The notes under the pieces are model-generated. The model had not been told where the DNA came from, ran no database searches, and saw nothing but the letters and a program-made list of their open reading frames with translations. The translations under genes were made by a program, and so were the position numbers. From Callaeas wilsoni (lineage: Eukaryota; Chordata; Aves; Passeriformes; Callaeidae), in assembly GCA_013398955.1 (NCBI GenBank), contig VWPU01008541.1, forward strand, positions 1 to 64,000: a stretch of DNA of 64,000 nucleotides, in the 5' to 3' direction. Below, piece by piece: positions 37,601 to 49,890 of this stretch (positions are counted from its first letter, which is position 1; each line of letters opens with the position of its first letter).

Positions 37601-38682
37601 GCTTAGAAAGAAAAAGATTTACTGCTTTTGACACCATAAATAGAGTAGACTCAGACCTCAGTGGTAGATTCATCTATCATTAAATTTTTTAAATTCATTT
37701 AATAGATTTGACCGTGTGAGTCCAACAACAAAGCTCAAGCTAAATTTAAAAACTCATTAAGATTACTTTCTCCCTTAGTAGATTTTGGGTTCAGTTCTAT
37801 GTTTTAAATTTCTCAAGTGATGTTATAAAGATGAGATTTTAAATTTACAAAAAAAAACCACTTGGCTGCACTTTTTGTATTACAAACATGTGCCTTTCCT
37901 AGACTTTATCAAAGAAAATTAACAGGAGAGGAAGAAGAATGACAGAAACATGCATACATGTCTCCTCAGAGCTTAAAAAGTACTTGTCAGAAGTCAGCTT
38001 AGGTACTTCAGAAATATACATGCTATATTTTTACATGGAATATCAGACACTTAAATCTTTGTTTGAATACCAGTTGCTAGACACCTGCTGCTGAGACCAA
38101 ACCAGGAAACAACATAATTTTAAAATATTGCATATAAAAATAGAGTTACTTTACAACTATTTGCTTTATACATGGATTATATCTCCCTTTTGTCACTCTC
38201 TGATGGAAAAGCTCATATCCTTTCCAGGAGAAATCGGCAGTATACAGCCAAGAGAGAAGAAAAAAGTTTAACATTTATTTACTTCTCAATCTGGCAGAAC
38301 AGAAATGTCAATTTAAAAAAAATCAGGAAATAATGTCTGTTCTCTTTTTTCTGTACTACATGGACACGTCTGCCTCAAAGAGCACCTTTTACAAGACAGA
38401 CATCATATAGTCAATACCCACACAGGAATTAGGAAAAAAACACCAGAATGAAATTTGTAAAATTGCCTTGAGAATTGACACCAATAAGAAATCAAGATGA
38501 AGTAAAAAAATCATCACCTGCTCATAGCTCCCTTTCTTCAAAATCTTCTCCTTCATCACATAAAACTAATAACGTGACAAGTTCTTTTCAACACACACCA
38601 CTCGTATTCTTTTCACTCCTTCACTGTGTCCAGGTGTTCTAGAGAAGTCTCAGTCTACACCCACTTTACCCTCAAACACACA
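34606..38682. other. AT-rich non-coding stretch
   Basis: No gene supported. The T/G tract at 37415-37452 is listed separately. Open frames are 60-76 codons and unremarkable. Confidence 0.55.
37415..37452. repeat. T/G-rich low-complexity tract (GTTTT-type)
   Basis: About 38 bases of T interrupted by single or double G at roughly 6-base intervals, ending in a run of T. It is the strand complement of the CAAA-type tracts seen elsewhere in the window. Confidence 0.75.
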
Positions 38683-39266
38683 CTGGGTCTGGCTGAGCTG
38701 GAGTTCATTTTCCCATGCAGCCCTCACAGTGCTGTGCTTTGCACTGGCAGCTGCAAAGGTGTTGATAAAAGGTGTTTTGGCTACAGGTGAGCAGTCCTGG
38801 CACAGCATCAGGGCTGTCTCTCTGACATTCCCACCCCCACCAAAGTGCTGGGAGTGGGAAAGATCCTGGGAGGGGACACAGCCAGACCAGCTGACCCAAA
38901 TTATCCAAAGGGATATTCCATACCATGTGATGTCAGCTCGGATATAAAAGCTAAGAGAGAAAGAATGGATGGGTGGGTATTTGTTATTTTGCAATGGTTG
39001 CCTTCTGAAGCCACTGCCATGTGTGCTGAAGCCCTGCTTTCTAGGAGTTGTCTGAACATTGCTCACTGATGGGAAGTAAAGATTAATTTTTTCCCCTTTG
39101 CTCCTGTGCAGGTGAACTTTTGCTTTTCTCATTTTTTTTTTACTTTAGTAAACTGCCTTGTTTAAAGCCACTAGTGGTTTTCCATCTTACTTTCTTTCCT
39201 CTGTCCCAATGGAGAGTGATACCGTGGCTTGGTGGGCACCTGCTGTCCAGCCAAGGACAACTCACT
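38683..39266 (+). mobile_element. solo LTR of an avian endogenous retrovirus
   Basis: From the 5' side the segment carries GAGCTGGAGTTCATTTTCCC, GTGCTGTGCTTTGCAC, GGCACAGCATCAGGGCTGTC, then a promoter block, CCAAAGGGATATTCCAT (38905-38921), with a TATA box TATAAAAG at 38943-38950. It continues GCCCTGCTTTCTAGGAG, TTGTCTGAACATTGC, GTAAACTGCC and GTTTTCCATCTTAC, and ends near GGTGGGCACCTGCTGTCCAG and CCAAGGACAACTCAC. This order matches a known avian LTR family as I recall it. The ends are approximate and I find no clear target-site duplication. No retroviral coding sequence adjoins it. The 160-codon minus-strand frame and the smaller plus-strand frames here are shadows. Confidence 0.75.
38943..38950 (+). 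promoter_or_regulatory. LTR TATA box
   Basis: TATAAAAG lies 21 bp downstream of the conserved CCAAAGGGATATTCCAT block, in the position of the core promoter of this LTR family. Present activity is unknown. Confidence 0.55.
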
Positions 39267-39647
39267 AGAGCAGCACTCACCTCTCCTCCTTAATCTGCCT
39301 GTCCTTTCCGCCTCAGACAGTCAATTACAGGCAACGAGTGAAAATGCTGGCAGATGGGACAACTTCACACAAACTGAACCCATTTTCTGTAATAATTTTG
39401 ACATCTTCCCCCTTCCAAATTTGTATTTTAAGTGTTTTGCAGATATTCACACATATTAGGCTACTTTTGTTATAGAAAGACTATTTAGAAGGTCTGTAAC
39501 CAATTTGTTGTGACAATAAGGTGGGAAGGAGCATTTTTTAATTAGAGCTAAAATAACAGCTACTCCTCCAGACACTGTACAATGAAGAACATGATCGAGA
39601 TGCAAACCTGCAGCAGTGGATGTCACCTTGAGTACTGTTAGTTAATT
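39267..39647. other. spacer between two LTR pieces
   Basis: About 380 bases with no recognisable gag, pol or env similarity. It could be decayed retroviral DNA or unrelated host sequence. The 76-codon frame 39229-39459 starts inside the LTR end and is not credible. Confidence 0.5.
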
Positions 39648-39917
39648 GTCCTGTCTGCAGAGGTACAAACACATCCTTACAGGTAGATGCAAGCCATGTT
39701 ACACCATACATTGCAGTGCTTGCTTGCTGATGGTAAGTAGAAAATAGCTCTTTTTATTTCCCTGTTTTCTTCTGCATGTGTGAACTTTTGCTTTAGTAAA
39801 CTGCCTCAACTCAACCTATGAATCGTTTTCCATCTTATTTTTTTCCCCTGTCCTGCGGGGAGGGGAGTGTCAGAGCTGACTGGTAGGTGTCTGGTGTCCA
39901 GCCAAGGTCAACCTTAC
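39648..39917 (+). mobile_element. second, partial LTR related to the one at 38.7 kb
   Basis: From about 39728 the sequence runs parallel to the 3' part of the upstream LTR: GCTGATGGTAAGTAG, GTGAACTTTTGCTTTAGTAA, ACTGCC, GTTTTCCATCTTAT, GGGGAGTG, GTGTCCAGCCAAGGTCAACC. The upstream copy has an extra T-rich insertion of about 18 bases after GTGAACTTTTGCTTT. The 5' limit is uncertain: a TGTCCTGTCTGCAG start at about 39648 is possible, but no promoter block like that of the neighbour is visible. It is either a second insertion of a related family or a truncated duplicate. Confidence 0.65.
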
Positions 39918-41811
39918 TGTCAAGGTTTTAATTTAATCTCCCATACACCTTACAAAACTCTATCTGGCAAAACACCTCTTCTTCTTCTAGGAAGAGCTGG
40001 ATCTGGTTTGCCCTGTTCTTAGATACGTCTCATGCCACAATCTGCTTCCAGTAATGAGGATTAATTGGAGCCACCTGCCTACATTTCCCTAGGTGCATGT
40101 GTTTATTGTGTCCCAGACATCAAATAACCTTGTAATATTTGCGGATCAAAAATTTTCCAACTATTATTTTGCAGTGCTTCAGCACACAGACAGGAAATAT
40201 TTACACTTAAAGAGCATAATATTCCTTGTCCTTATAAGATGCAGGCCATACAAAATCAATGTTTAAAGTATGCCATCAGATTATTTTTAGAAATAGTTCT
40301 GTGAGCTTTTACCAAAGACCTTCTTTATTTTACTATTTTTAAAGGAGAAATTAAATTTATAGTCATTATATAGTTTAATTTCTATCTGTGAAATGACTTT
40401 TCTTAAAATCTGTAATTGAGAAAAAGGTTTCTATATTGTAAATATCTGGCAAAGGCAAGACTAACAAATTAGTATTTTATAAGTAGAGAGTTTTGGTTCT
40501 ATTTTTCCCCCACAATACTCTTTTGTAGCTTATCTACCTTTTGGACAGATGTTTCTTATACATACAATATATCGTTTGTGCTCTTACAAATTACAGTAAA
40601 TGACTACTGGATGATATTAAATAAAATACAAAAATCAATATAACTATGAGCACATTTTAACATATTGAATAAAAAATTAATACAGAATGCAAAATAAAAT
40701 GGATGCTTGGAAGCTATTTTTCAGGTTGCAGATATATAGGCATTTTGAATGAATAAATATCTTTTTATACTTTGTGTGTTACTTCTAGAATTTTAAAAAA
40801 AAAAGTAACAAATATTTTCCAGAAGAAATTGGCAGTGACTTCAAGAATTAGAATAAAAACTAACCTCTTAAAAAACCCCTCAGGCTCCACCAGCCCAATG
40901 AAACTATAGCTATGTGAATGTATTAAATAAACATAATGAAATTTTAAATAATTGTGAATATTTAATGAGATTCAAGAAAGCCTAAATTTAGAGTTGCTCT
41001 AACAGAACTGGGAAGCAATCATATCTCTATGAATAATGCTGGGTTTTCTTATTTATCTATTTCTTTTTAAGGATTATCTGTTCTGATGTCTTTTGAGGAA
41101 GGTCCTGGTCATAATATAATCATGTCATTCAGTTCTCAAGAAAATCATTGCCTAAAACTTCTGTGAGTAAACAAGTAGTTGGATTTTAACAAATATGAAG
41201 TAACAGAGGGCAATAGACTGTCTAAAACTTCCAGACGTGAATAAACAATGAAATGAGACTTAATAAAAAGTATTATTAAAAAGGCAAAATTAATTGGCAT
41301 ATTTCTATCAGCAATGCCTAATAAACTCCCCCAAACTAAGATTAACTAATGTAGACTACATTTTATTATAAAGAAAGAAAACAATAAATAACCCTCTCTT
41401 CAAAATTCAAATAATTAAATTTTAATGCTAAAATAATATAAAACTAGAATTATTTTGCCATAGATCTTCAGCATTTTTGCCTTTTGAACTAGTGGATTTT
41501 ATTAAAAATTATGCAATTTTCACAACTATTTAGTTTTTTTATTTTAAAGACTATTTCTATTAACATGAAATATGCATTAAAACTATGAAAATGTAAAAGC
41601 TTTTTCATAGGAAAGTGTATAAAGCTGAAAATATTTTTTTTCCATGCTCATTTTTAATTAAGGATAAAATCAATGTAATAAACTTTAATTCAATTTTTCT
41701 TCATTCTGCAAAACAAGTCTGACCTCTGTATAAACTACTGAAATCTAGGTCATTCCTCTTACCGGTTCACTTTTATTTAAAAAGCAGAATTTTCCAATTA
41801 CGTCATTCAGA
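39918..41811. other. strongly AT-rich non-coding stretch
   Basis: One of the most AT-rich parts of the window, especially 40600-41700, with many TTTAAA and AATAAA strings expected from composition. No gene or named repeat is supported. Confidence 0.6.
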
Positions 41812-41849
41812 CCAACACTTCTTGAGCCATCCTTTGACAGAAGTGTTGG
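41812..41849. repeat. perfect 11-bp inverted repeat (hairpin)
   Basis: CCAACACTTCT at 41812-41822 is exactly complementary to AGAAGTGTTGG at 41839-41849, with a 16-base loop. After a small internal loop the stem can add CAG (41808-41810) with CTG (41853-41855). It lies at the start of a locally G+C-richer patch (41810-41900). It is not a microRNA I recognise. Confidence 0.75.
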
Positions 41850-42553
41850 CAACTGCCATCCGTCTGGCTCCAGGGCAGGCTGGAGTCCAGCAGCAGACTG
41901 AATGAGGGGTGTTCGTGGGAAGTTACAGAGATATGGAGCAGGTACACTGGGAATTATTACCCCAGCAGCTTTCTGCTTCTTCTAACGTTATAAAGATCAC
42001 GTGGATGAAACCATTATGAATCATTTGACTATATGAACAGAGTAGGAGTGGTAAATACCCGTTACATTGTAACAGATACCTATAATAAAATTAAAGCAAA
42101 AGGAGGTCTGTAACAAATTCTTTTCATTCTGAGAGAAGGGCAATTTGAAGTAAAATGAGTCCAGAGTTCCTGACACACTGAAATGTTTGGAAAAGGCTGA
42201 AAGACATGCTTCTTAATGTTTCAGCAAATCATTTAGCTGAAAATAGCAGCAGCAGGTGTTGAAGTGATTAAAGTGAGATGAGCAGAGTTTTTCTTTTTTT
42301 TTAACCAGGATGGAAGTTATTTTGAACATCAGAAAACGTTCAGTTCAGGGATCTCAGTAAAGGACCTGTGTAGGTTTCATAACGGCACCATTTTGAAAAC
42401 AGGGAAAACAAGCACTTTTCTGCCTGTGATACGTATTTTATTTAGTAAACACAAAAATCTGCTTTTTCTTCCTAATTAGCTGTATGGAGAATAAAATAGG
42501 TAATTCTTTTATGATAAGTTTTCTGAATCTCAAACTGTTTCTTTCACCACTAG

Positions 42554-42812
42554 ATACAATGGAGACTCTTTTCCCCACTGTCCTCTTAGTACACTCCTTG
42601 AGGAAGTAAAATTACTGAATGGAATGCACATCAGTTCTGAACAGCCACCCAGCAGCGGTTCAGGAGCACTTCATTTGGAAATCCCTTGATGACAAGTCCT
42701 CATTCCCATTTAAATCTCCCTATGGTTGCTGTCCTTGAGAGCCGAAATGAGTCTGAGTGTGGTGCTCCAGCAAGACGTACCCATGAAGGTTATGACAGCA
42801 ATTCACCCAAAG
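42554..42812 (+). other. exon-like segment with splice signals, no complete open frame
   Basis: A pyrimidine-rich run ending TTTCTTTCACCACTAG precedes 42554, and a consensus donor AAAG|GTGAGT follows 42812, enclosing 259 bases that are richer in G+C and CpG than the flanks. No frame is open throughout. One frame is open from 42555 to a TGA at 42687 (44 codons, including GGSGALHLEIP-like small residues). A different frame is open from 42641 across the donor to 42874. This could be a decayed coding exon with a frameshift in the 46-bp overlap, a non-coding RNA exon, an untranslated exon, or chance. I recognise no protein in either frame, and the next ORF-bearing segment (43496-43711) does not join in frame. 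Confidence 0.25.
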
Positions 42813-45800
42813 GTGAGTTACACCTCCTGGATGTTGCTAATCTTACCCTGAAATTGCAAAAATTATTCCAGTGATGCTAAGGTTTAGGTTAAGAAAAAAA
42901 TAAAATAAAATTCTGTAGTTAACTTTTTCCCTTTTTTACAAGTTTGGGGGCCAATCTTTCTGAGTTTATCAACAGTACTCTAGTCAAAAATAAGATGCCT
43001 TTGTGAACCTATTACCCCTCAAGGTGGACAGTGCTTTTTTCTTTTTTTTTTCTCTTAACCTACTGATGAATCAAAAATTGTCATTGCATGTATTTGTAAT
43101 AAATTACTTCTTTGCTCAATATAGGAGCAAGACTTGAAAAGGGATTTGAAGTGAGTGTTTCAAAAGATATGGAGGACATTGTCCAGTCATTTTATAACTA
43201 TAGCCTAAAGCCATGAATCCATATCTTTCATAGACATTGACAGTCAATTCCAATTGGCAGTAGGTTTTTTCCTTCTCTAGATCCTTACTTCTTTGCCAAT
43301 ATATAGATGATTATTATACTTTCCATAGTTTAAACACATAGGCTAGTACTAACTGAAGAAAATCTTACAATTGATCTAATAGTTAAATTATTAAGAAATT
43401 TTTAATTAAAAAAATTAATGAAAATGTATGATCTTCACTACAAATTTCCTGTTTATATTTTTCAGTCTTGAATTTTTTTTTTCTGGAAAACCAGGATGAT
43501 CGAGATTGAGGAAGCAGAAAGCAAACAAAACGTCACTTACCCCAAGGTAGCTGATTACCAGGGGATGAGGATGTCTACCAGTGATGTCAGAAAACCAAAT
43601 TCTGCTCTGTCAGTGAAAGGGAATGTCCTTGTTCTCTCAACAAGTGAGAACTATATCCCTTTTGGAGTTGCAAGGAGACCATTATTTGGTAAAACTGTAA
43701 AGTTTCATTGAGCAAAGGTTTTTTTCTGATTATTTTAATTATGGAAGGTCAGACAGGCACATCTCATCTTCTTAACTCTGGATTCTTTTATTGGGGTAAA
43801 AAATAGTGAGCTAAATTGAAAAAAGGACTAAGAATCTTCTAAAAACAAAGTACTGGATGATGAACTACAGGGGGCTATTTTGATATAGTTTGAAGTTTAC
43901 TTTTAGAAAAAAAAATCAAATCACACTTGTTGCTTTGACAGAAAAAACTAGGATGAAAGCCTACTTTGAAAAGCACCTTTACAAGATTTTTTGGCACTGT
44001 GGTATTGGCTCATAACTTAATACCTGTCAGAGCATTTATCACCTTCAAACTCCTATGAATAATTTAAAGGAAAGGGATAAGACTGAAGATAAAATAAGAG
44101 TATGACTAAAAAAACATTTCCAAAGACAAAAATATTTTTTGCCTCAAATAATTTTTTGGCTCAAATTTTACCTCATTTAGTCTTGTCACAGCAAAATCAG
44201 AAGGTAGGTGTGAATTTATATTAGTTCTATGCATCCTGAACATGGCTGAACATCTAGGCCATAAAACTCTGAGTTTAGTAATGAAGAGCTGTGACAAATT
44301 TTTCCAACACATTTCTTTTTGAATATATACAATTCTTCATATCTTTGTTTTCATTTTAATTTTCTTACATACTCGTGTCAGACTAAATAATTCATTCTAT
44401 GAGGAATAAAAGGATCTGTAATTTTTTTCTATAGATTAGGAAATTTTTTTATTTGATATGTGTCCCTTTCTTCAAAAAGAATAAATTACATTTATTCTTC
44501 AAATTTAATGATTGTTCCAGTACAATGATTCAAACTAAGACTCTCCCTGTAGTTATTAAAGTAGTTTTCTCTTTGGGAGTATTTCAGGAAAGGTGCTTTA
44601 AAATCTTACTTTTGTGTTCTTTTCCTCTATCTAGAGTGTTTTCAGAGGGAATAGTCACCTAAATTGGGGACCTGACACTGAATACAGGGTAGGTAATATA
44701 GAACATCAGCAAGAGAAATAGAAGGGCATTAATCTAGCTCAAATCAAATTATTGAGAAGGGGAAGTCTGCCTGAAAGTATAACATCCTACAGAGCAATTT
44801 GGAAAGAAAATTTATACAAGTGCCATAAGTAGTAAGAATTGTGACTTTGCATTTAGCCTTTCTTCTGCCTTCTACATTATGTGAGCAGCTGTGAGAATTT
44901 GATATTGCAGTCCGAACTATAACCTCATCACCACTGCAGTTTGTGTTCTGCCCTTAGATCCAATTTTGTGTCTAGAAAACTAGATATTTTTCAAATTTAA
45001 AAATGTTTGAATCTAAAGAAGAATAAGTTTTTCAAAGACAGAGGTTTTTAAAACAAATTAATTTGGCTGAAAATCAGAAATCTTGGGAGCTGCCTTTCCA
45101 GAATACCTGTGGCTCTCTATCTCTATATAGTTGTGCAATGGCGTAAAATGAGATTTTAGGAAAGGCTTCCTTTTTTTACCACAAAGCAAGAGACAAGTTC
45201 TTTCCCTTGGCTAAGGTACTTTAGAATGTGATCAAATCTTTGATATATTTTCAAAATACATATTTAATCATAGTTAGGGAGACCTGAACAGAACTTGAAT
45301 AAAATTTAAGGTGGGTGTTAAAAAAGAGGCTTGGATAAATACTGTAGTAGAAAAAGGAACTTTATCAATATGTTGAAGCAATAGTTTCATTTGAGTAAAC
45401 AGATGATGAACAAGTAACCATTGGCAAAATACCAATTTCCTCTTATTTTAAATGAGCTGCCTAAAACTTTGGGAAGTAAAAAATTATGCTCATGTTGAAT
45501 GCTTTTAGAAATCTTCTAGCTATGAGATTGCCTGCTGTTAGGAAAATTACATAAAGGTAAGAAAAAGAAAGGTGTCTATACCTCATGAATTTATATATGG
45601 TGGAAGATATTGGAACATGTTTTCTGCCTGAGATATTTATACTAGATGAAAGTAGGGTCACTAGATATATCTACTTACCTGTGTCTCATACTCTTCAAAA
45701 CCTGTTTGAAAATAAAGTGAGAACCTTATAAATCAGTCTTCTTCTCCCTGTCCCCCCACAATTTATGTTATTGCCAGAAATGAAACAAACCAACACCAAC

Positions 45801-48800
45801 ACCAAAAGTCCTAGCACAATAATGATGGATACACTGCTTGTAGATCTGCAGTTAGGACTGAACTGAATTGTACATGAGGGTTTAGGCCAGAAAGCTAGCA
45901 GCGTTTTCTGTTTCTAAATTTCATTAATTTTTAAAGCATAATGCAAGCCAAAGTATTTTGAATCGTAAATAAGGCTGCTGGTGTTAGATTTTCTCATTAA
46001 AAAGCAAGAGAGTTTTAGATAGGAAGGAAAATCATTCTTAGTAAATGCCTATCGTATTCAAATGTGCTTTTCACGTGAGTATGCAAAAGATGTCAATTTA
46101 AAATACAGACTGAAGCTTGAGATGAATCTAATATAAACTATTTCATTTTCAGAAGAGCCTTCTGGGATCCAAAATTTTTTATTCATTTTAATTCACTGTG
46201 AATCAATGAAAAAGTTCATCACAAAAAATTTTCTGATCTATGAAACAGTTTTTTATCTGTGAACCATGAGGAATAAAAATATTATCTTTTATGGAAATCA
46301 AGAAGAAATCAAAGATTTTAAATGTTAAAATAAATCTTGACAACTCTTTAAGAACTAAGTTTTGAAAAGAGACCATGTTTTTATGAGCAAAAACAAAGTA
46401 GTGTAACTCTTGCAGACTTGGAATCCCTTTGAGTACTTTTAGAGACCTAAAGACAGATGGGCCAATATTCAAGTCTTCATCCATTGTCTGATGTTTCTGA
46501 TTAAAATTCAGTATGTTGTGTAAAATGCTAACATTCGTGTATGCCTCCTGCTTCAAGACTTCCAAACACAGCCATGGCACAGTTTCACTTTCTATACTTT
46601 CAAGTGCCTTTGCTGCTAGAAAACTGTACCACTGCCATGATTCAGGAATTTATAAGTCTCTGGGTAGCTGAACTGTGAGTACCTGCCTTGAGATTCCAAC
46701 CACATTGTTTCCTCTCCCATTCAAAAGAAGTCTTGGTGCCAGAAATATACACGTGAGAGTGAGCCAGAGAGTGAGCATGTAAGGGGGTGTGTGCATGTGA
46801 GAAACAGGGGAAAGGAGAAAAATATAGAAAGAAAAGAGAGGTGTGAAATGTAAGGCTGTGGGGCACAGTGGATTAATTTATATAAAGCATGAATATATAT
46901 TAATAGAAGCATATAAAATGTAATATGAATATATTCATATCTGATTTTTAATAAAAAGTTTTACTAAATTATTACTATTTATTAATTTCACAAAACTCAG
47001 GGATGTATGTCTGAACCAGGTTCTTGATTGGTGTATATTTTCTTCTGTGGAAATACACTGATTTACACTGAATGATAAAATCATCAACTATCATTCTCAT
47101 ATCACCATTGAAATGACTACTTATTTTTAAGCCTTTTGCACTCACATTTCCCATGCATGTGATTCATATATGGTTTTGTTCTAGCATTTCAGAATTCAAG
47201 AATTGACAGAGACTGTCTTAGAATTGATTTTGATACAAAACCAATGATACGCTTCCAGCAGAGAAATCAGAATTTTAATCTTGGACTCTCCAGCTTTAGT
47301 AGAAAAACAAACCAATGCACAGTATAGAGCTATCTGTCTTCCAGATGCAGGAAAAAATGAGAGATTAATCCTTATTTTAATCTATAAAATTGTTTTGTCA
47401 AGAAATTTGGGTTAGAGAATAACATCAATTTTATTCTCTAATCCTAAAATTATTAGGATTGCAGAACCTAGGGAGAAAACTTGTCCCCAAACTTAAATAT
47501 TGAAAAGATATTCTAAGGTCTTACTAATACCTAACTGATTAACTAACATCCGTCTGAATCTTCCCATGACATGCTGAACACTTCACTTTTTAGCTAACAC
47601 TTTGTAGACATGAAAAGGAAGTCATGTACATAATTAAAAAAACCAAAAAGAGTTCTTGGTTATCTGACTACTCTTTACTAGTTTATTTTCTTGACCCATT
47701 CAACTTCTTTCTGCAGTTCTTCATAAGTCTAACTTGTAAGCCATTCATCACTCGTTTTTGTCCTTTATGCTTTTTTCCAGTTTATCTGCTTGTTGTTATA
47801 AAACCACATCCCACTCTTAAAGTCCTTCTGATTTATAGTCTCATTCTGTACTAATATTACCAATATTTATAATGTCATACTTTAATATTATTTCCTCTCT
47901 CTCTTTAGAAATCCTTTTTATGGAAGCCTATCTTCCTGGCTAAAGTTTTCATTTTTAATCTATTGCTATACTTTTGCTCCGCTTTTACATTAATTTGCAC
48001 AGAATTATTAACTTGATACTTTTTGACACATTTCACTTACATGCCACATTTACAAATGTTTCTTTCCCTTTAGTCAGATGCATCTTTCACATAGCACAGC
48101 CGAAGTTCTCTCAGCATTTGTAAAAAAATATATGCTTCAACATTGTCCTCAATAATTTATTGGTAGACTGTGACTATTGATAATGCTTATGCAGCAGGCA
48201 TTCTCCTTTTACCAGAAGGCCACATCCTTCAGGTATTAGATATCTGAAATAAGGTGCATCAGTCTTATTCTCTCTTAGTGTGATACTATTTTGTTCTATT
48301 CCCCTTTTTGTATCTTTTTTGAAGGCTTTTAACAGGTCTGCTCGTCTCTTCCTTCTGAGCTACAGAGAAAGCATAAATATTTTCATCATACAGTAAAAAC
48401 CTTTATTTTTCCCTATCTGTCTCTTTGTATCTCTGATTTAAGCCATCAGGTCTCTGAGAGGCCAATTAAGCTTTGTTTGTGCATTAAGATTTCTAGTCAT
48501 TGTTGTTTGTTCTTAATACACTTTGCAGTAGTGTATAGATGTCTAATGTATTTGATAAATTCCCCTATTATTCTCTTTCCTATCAGCTATCTAATAACGT
48601 CAAAAATATTGTCTTCGTCTGATGCAGCTAAAATTCCTCATACATGGCTCTATCTTTTGGTCTTTCCACTATTTTATTGCAAATTTTTATCATAAATTTC
48701 TTTATTTGGATTATGTTACTTCAATCCTCTACATACCAATCTCCTTGAAACAGGTCGAACTCAAAAAAATTTACTTTTTTAGGACAGCAAAATGTATATG

Positions 48801-49467
48801 TGCTTAACGATGCCTATATTCCTATTTATATAATTTTCAGAGATAATAATTAGTGGCTTGCATATATCTTAGTTTTTCTAAGGGTATTTCTTAATTGCCT
48901 TTTACTCACCCTAGTTCCTTTAAAAAATATTTATCTATTGAAGCAGGAATATAGGCTCTACTCAGGCCTAAATATATGTATGGTATTCATAAATGTGGTT
49001 TGACATATTCGAATATCCCAGATATCAAAACTATCTTTCATGTCTCAATATGTCTTTTGAATATTTTGTATTTGAAAGTATTACACTTTTCTGAACTTCT
49101 GTCCATTTTTTACCTTAAAACTTACAATTTATATCTTGCTTTTATCATCCTTCATTGCTGCATTATGTTCTGTGCTTTTGTGTAAACTCTATACAATTCT
49201 GTTTCTGTAGTAAATTAACTCTGGAAAAAAAATAATGGATTTGCTTTCATTAGAACAGGGTGAATGCTGAAAAGCATTTTCTACAGATACTCGATTTTGC
49301 ATAGAAGTTTTATTTGACTGTACTTCTGCTGGTTCCCCACAAGTATTCCTGGAAAATCTTGGCACTTATAAAGGAATCAATCATACAACCCAAATGTTAA
49401 CTGAGTATGGGACGCAAAGATTTTGTGAAGCAGTAAGAGAACAGCGACACAGTCATGAGATACTGCA
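42813..49467. other. about 6.6 kb of AT-rich non-coding DNA
   Basis: No gene supported. An 18-bp perfect AT palindrome, ATATGAATATATTCATAT, lies at 46923-46940. Longer open frames, such as 125 codons at 46203-46580 (minus) and 71 codons at 43496-43711 (plus), show no domain I recognise. They are close to what is expected by chance across six frames of 64 kb. Confidence 0.5.
46923..46940. repeat. perfect 18-bp AT palindrome
   Basis: ATATGAATATATTCATAT equals its own reverse complement. It sits in a long AT-rich tract, where short palindromes are common, so it may be chance. Confidence 0.8.
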
Positions 49468-49890
49468 GGCGACTGAGAATAACTGGCAGCCCTTCCGCCA
49501 GGACCCTGAGGGCACGGACGGGTCTGGCTGCCCCCCGCAGCCCCCTCAGCCCCAGGAGCCCGTGTCACCCGTGTCACCCAGCCAGAGCCATCATCCCCGG
49601 CCCCAGTGATCCCCCAGCAGCGACCGTCTGCAGCTGCCACAGCCCTGCCCTGCTCACCCATGGGGTTTGCTGAGCCGGGCCGTCAGCCCCTTCTGGCCTC
49701 GTCCCATCGCCATCCCCAGGGAGGTGCCCAGTCCTGAGGATGGGGCTGCTCTTGGTGTCCCCAGATGTTCTGCTCATGGCTGGGACAGGAGTAGGACAGG
49801 GCTGGGTCTGGACTGCCTCATGGAGACCCCCATGGAGGCCCACAGAGAGCCTCGGGTGCTGTCTAAGGCTCTGGAGTGGGGCTGTGCAGA
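49468..49890. other. G+C-rich island of unknown origin
   Basis: About 420 bases stand out sharply from AT-rich flanks. Hand counts of two 60-base lines (49501-49560 and 49561-49620) give about 78% and 68% G+C. CpG is present but not dense, so it does not look like a promoter CpG island. A 9-base tandem repeat CGTGTCACC occurs twice at 49561-49578. Open frames of 70-159 codons run in several frames on both strands, as expected where AT-rich stop codons are scarce; the 159-codon frame (49740-50219) continues into AT-rich DNA with no recognised domain. Candidates are an inserted fragment from a G+C-rich chromosome, an unrecognised repeat, or a non-coding RNA exon. Confidence 0.5.

Noticed and set aside
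38650..39132. 160-codon minus-strand frame
   Set aside because: It is antisense to the LTR at 38.7 kb and coincides with repeat sequence, so it is a shadow.
39267..39647. Spacer between the two LTR pieces considered as residual retroviral internal sequence
   Set aside because: No primer-binding site, polypurine tract or coding similarity could be seen, and the interval is only about 380 bases.
43496..43711. 71-codon frame downstream of the exon-like segment, considered as a following exon
   Set aside because: Joining the donor at 42812 to an acceptor just before 43493 creates an immediate stop, and the frame has no recognised homology.
46203..46580. 125-codon minus-strand frame in AT-rich DNA
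   Set aside because: A rough estimate from stop-codon frequency gives one or two frames of this length by chance in six frames of 64 kb. The translation has no recognised motif.
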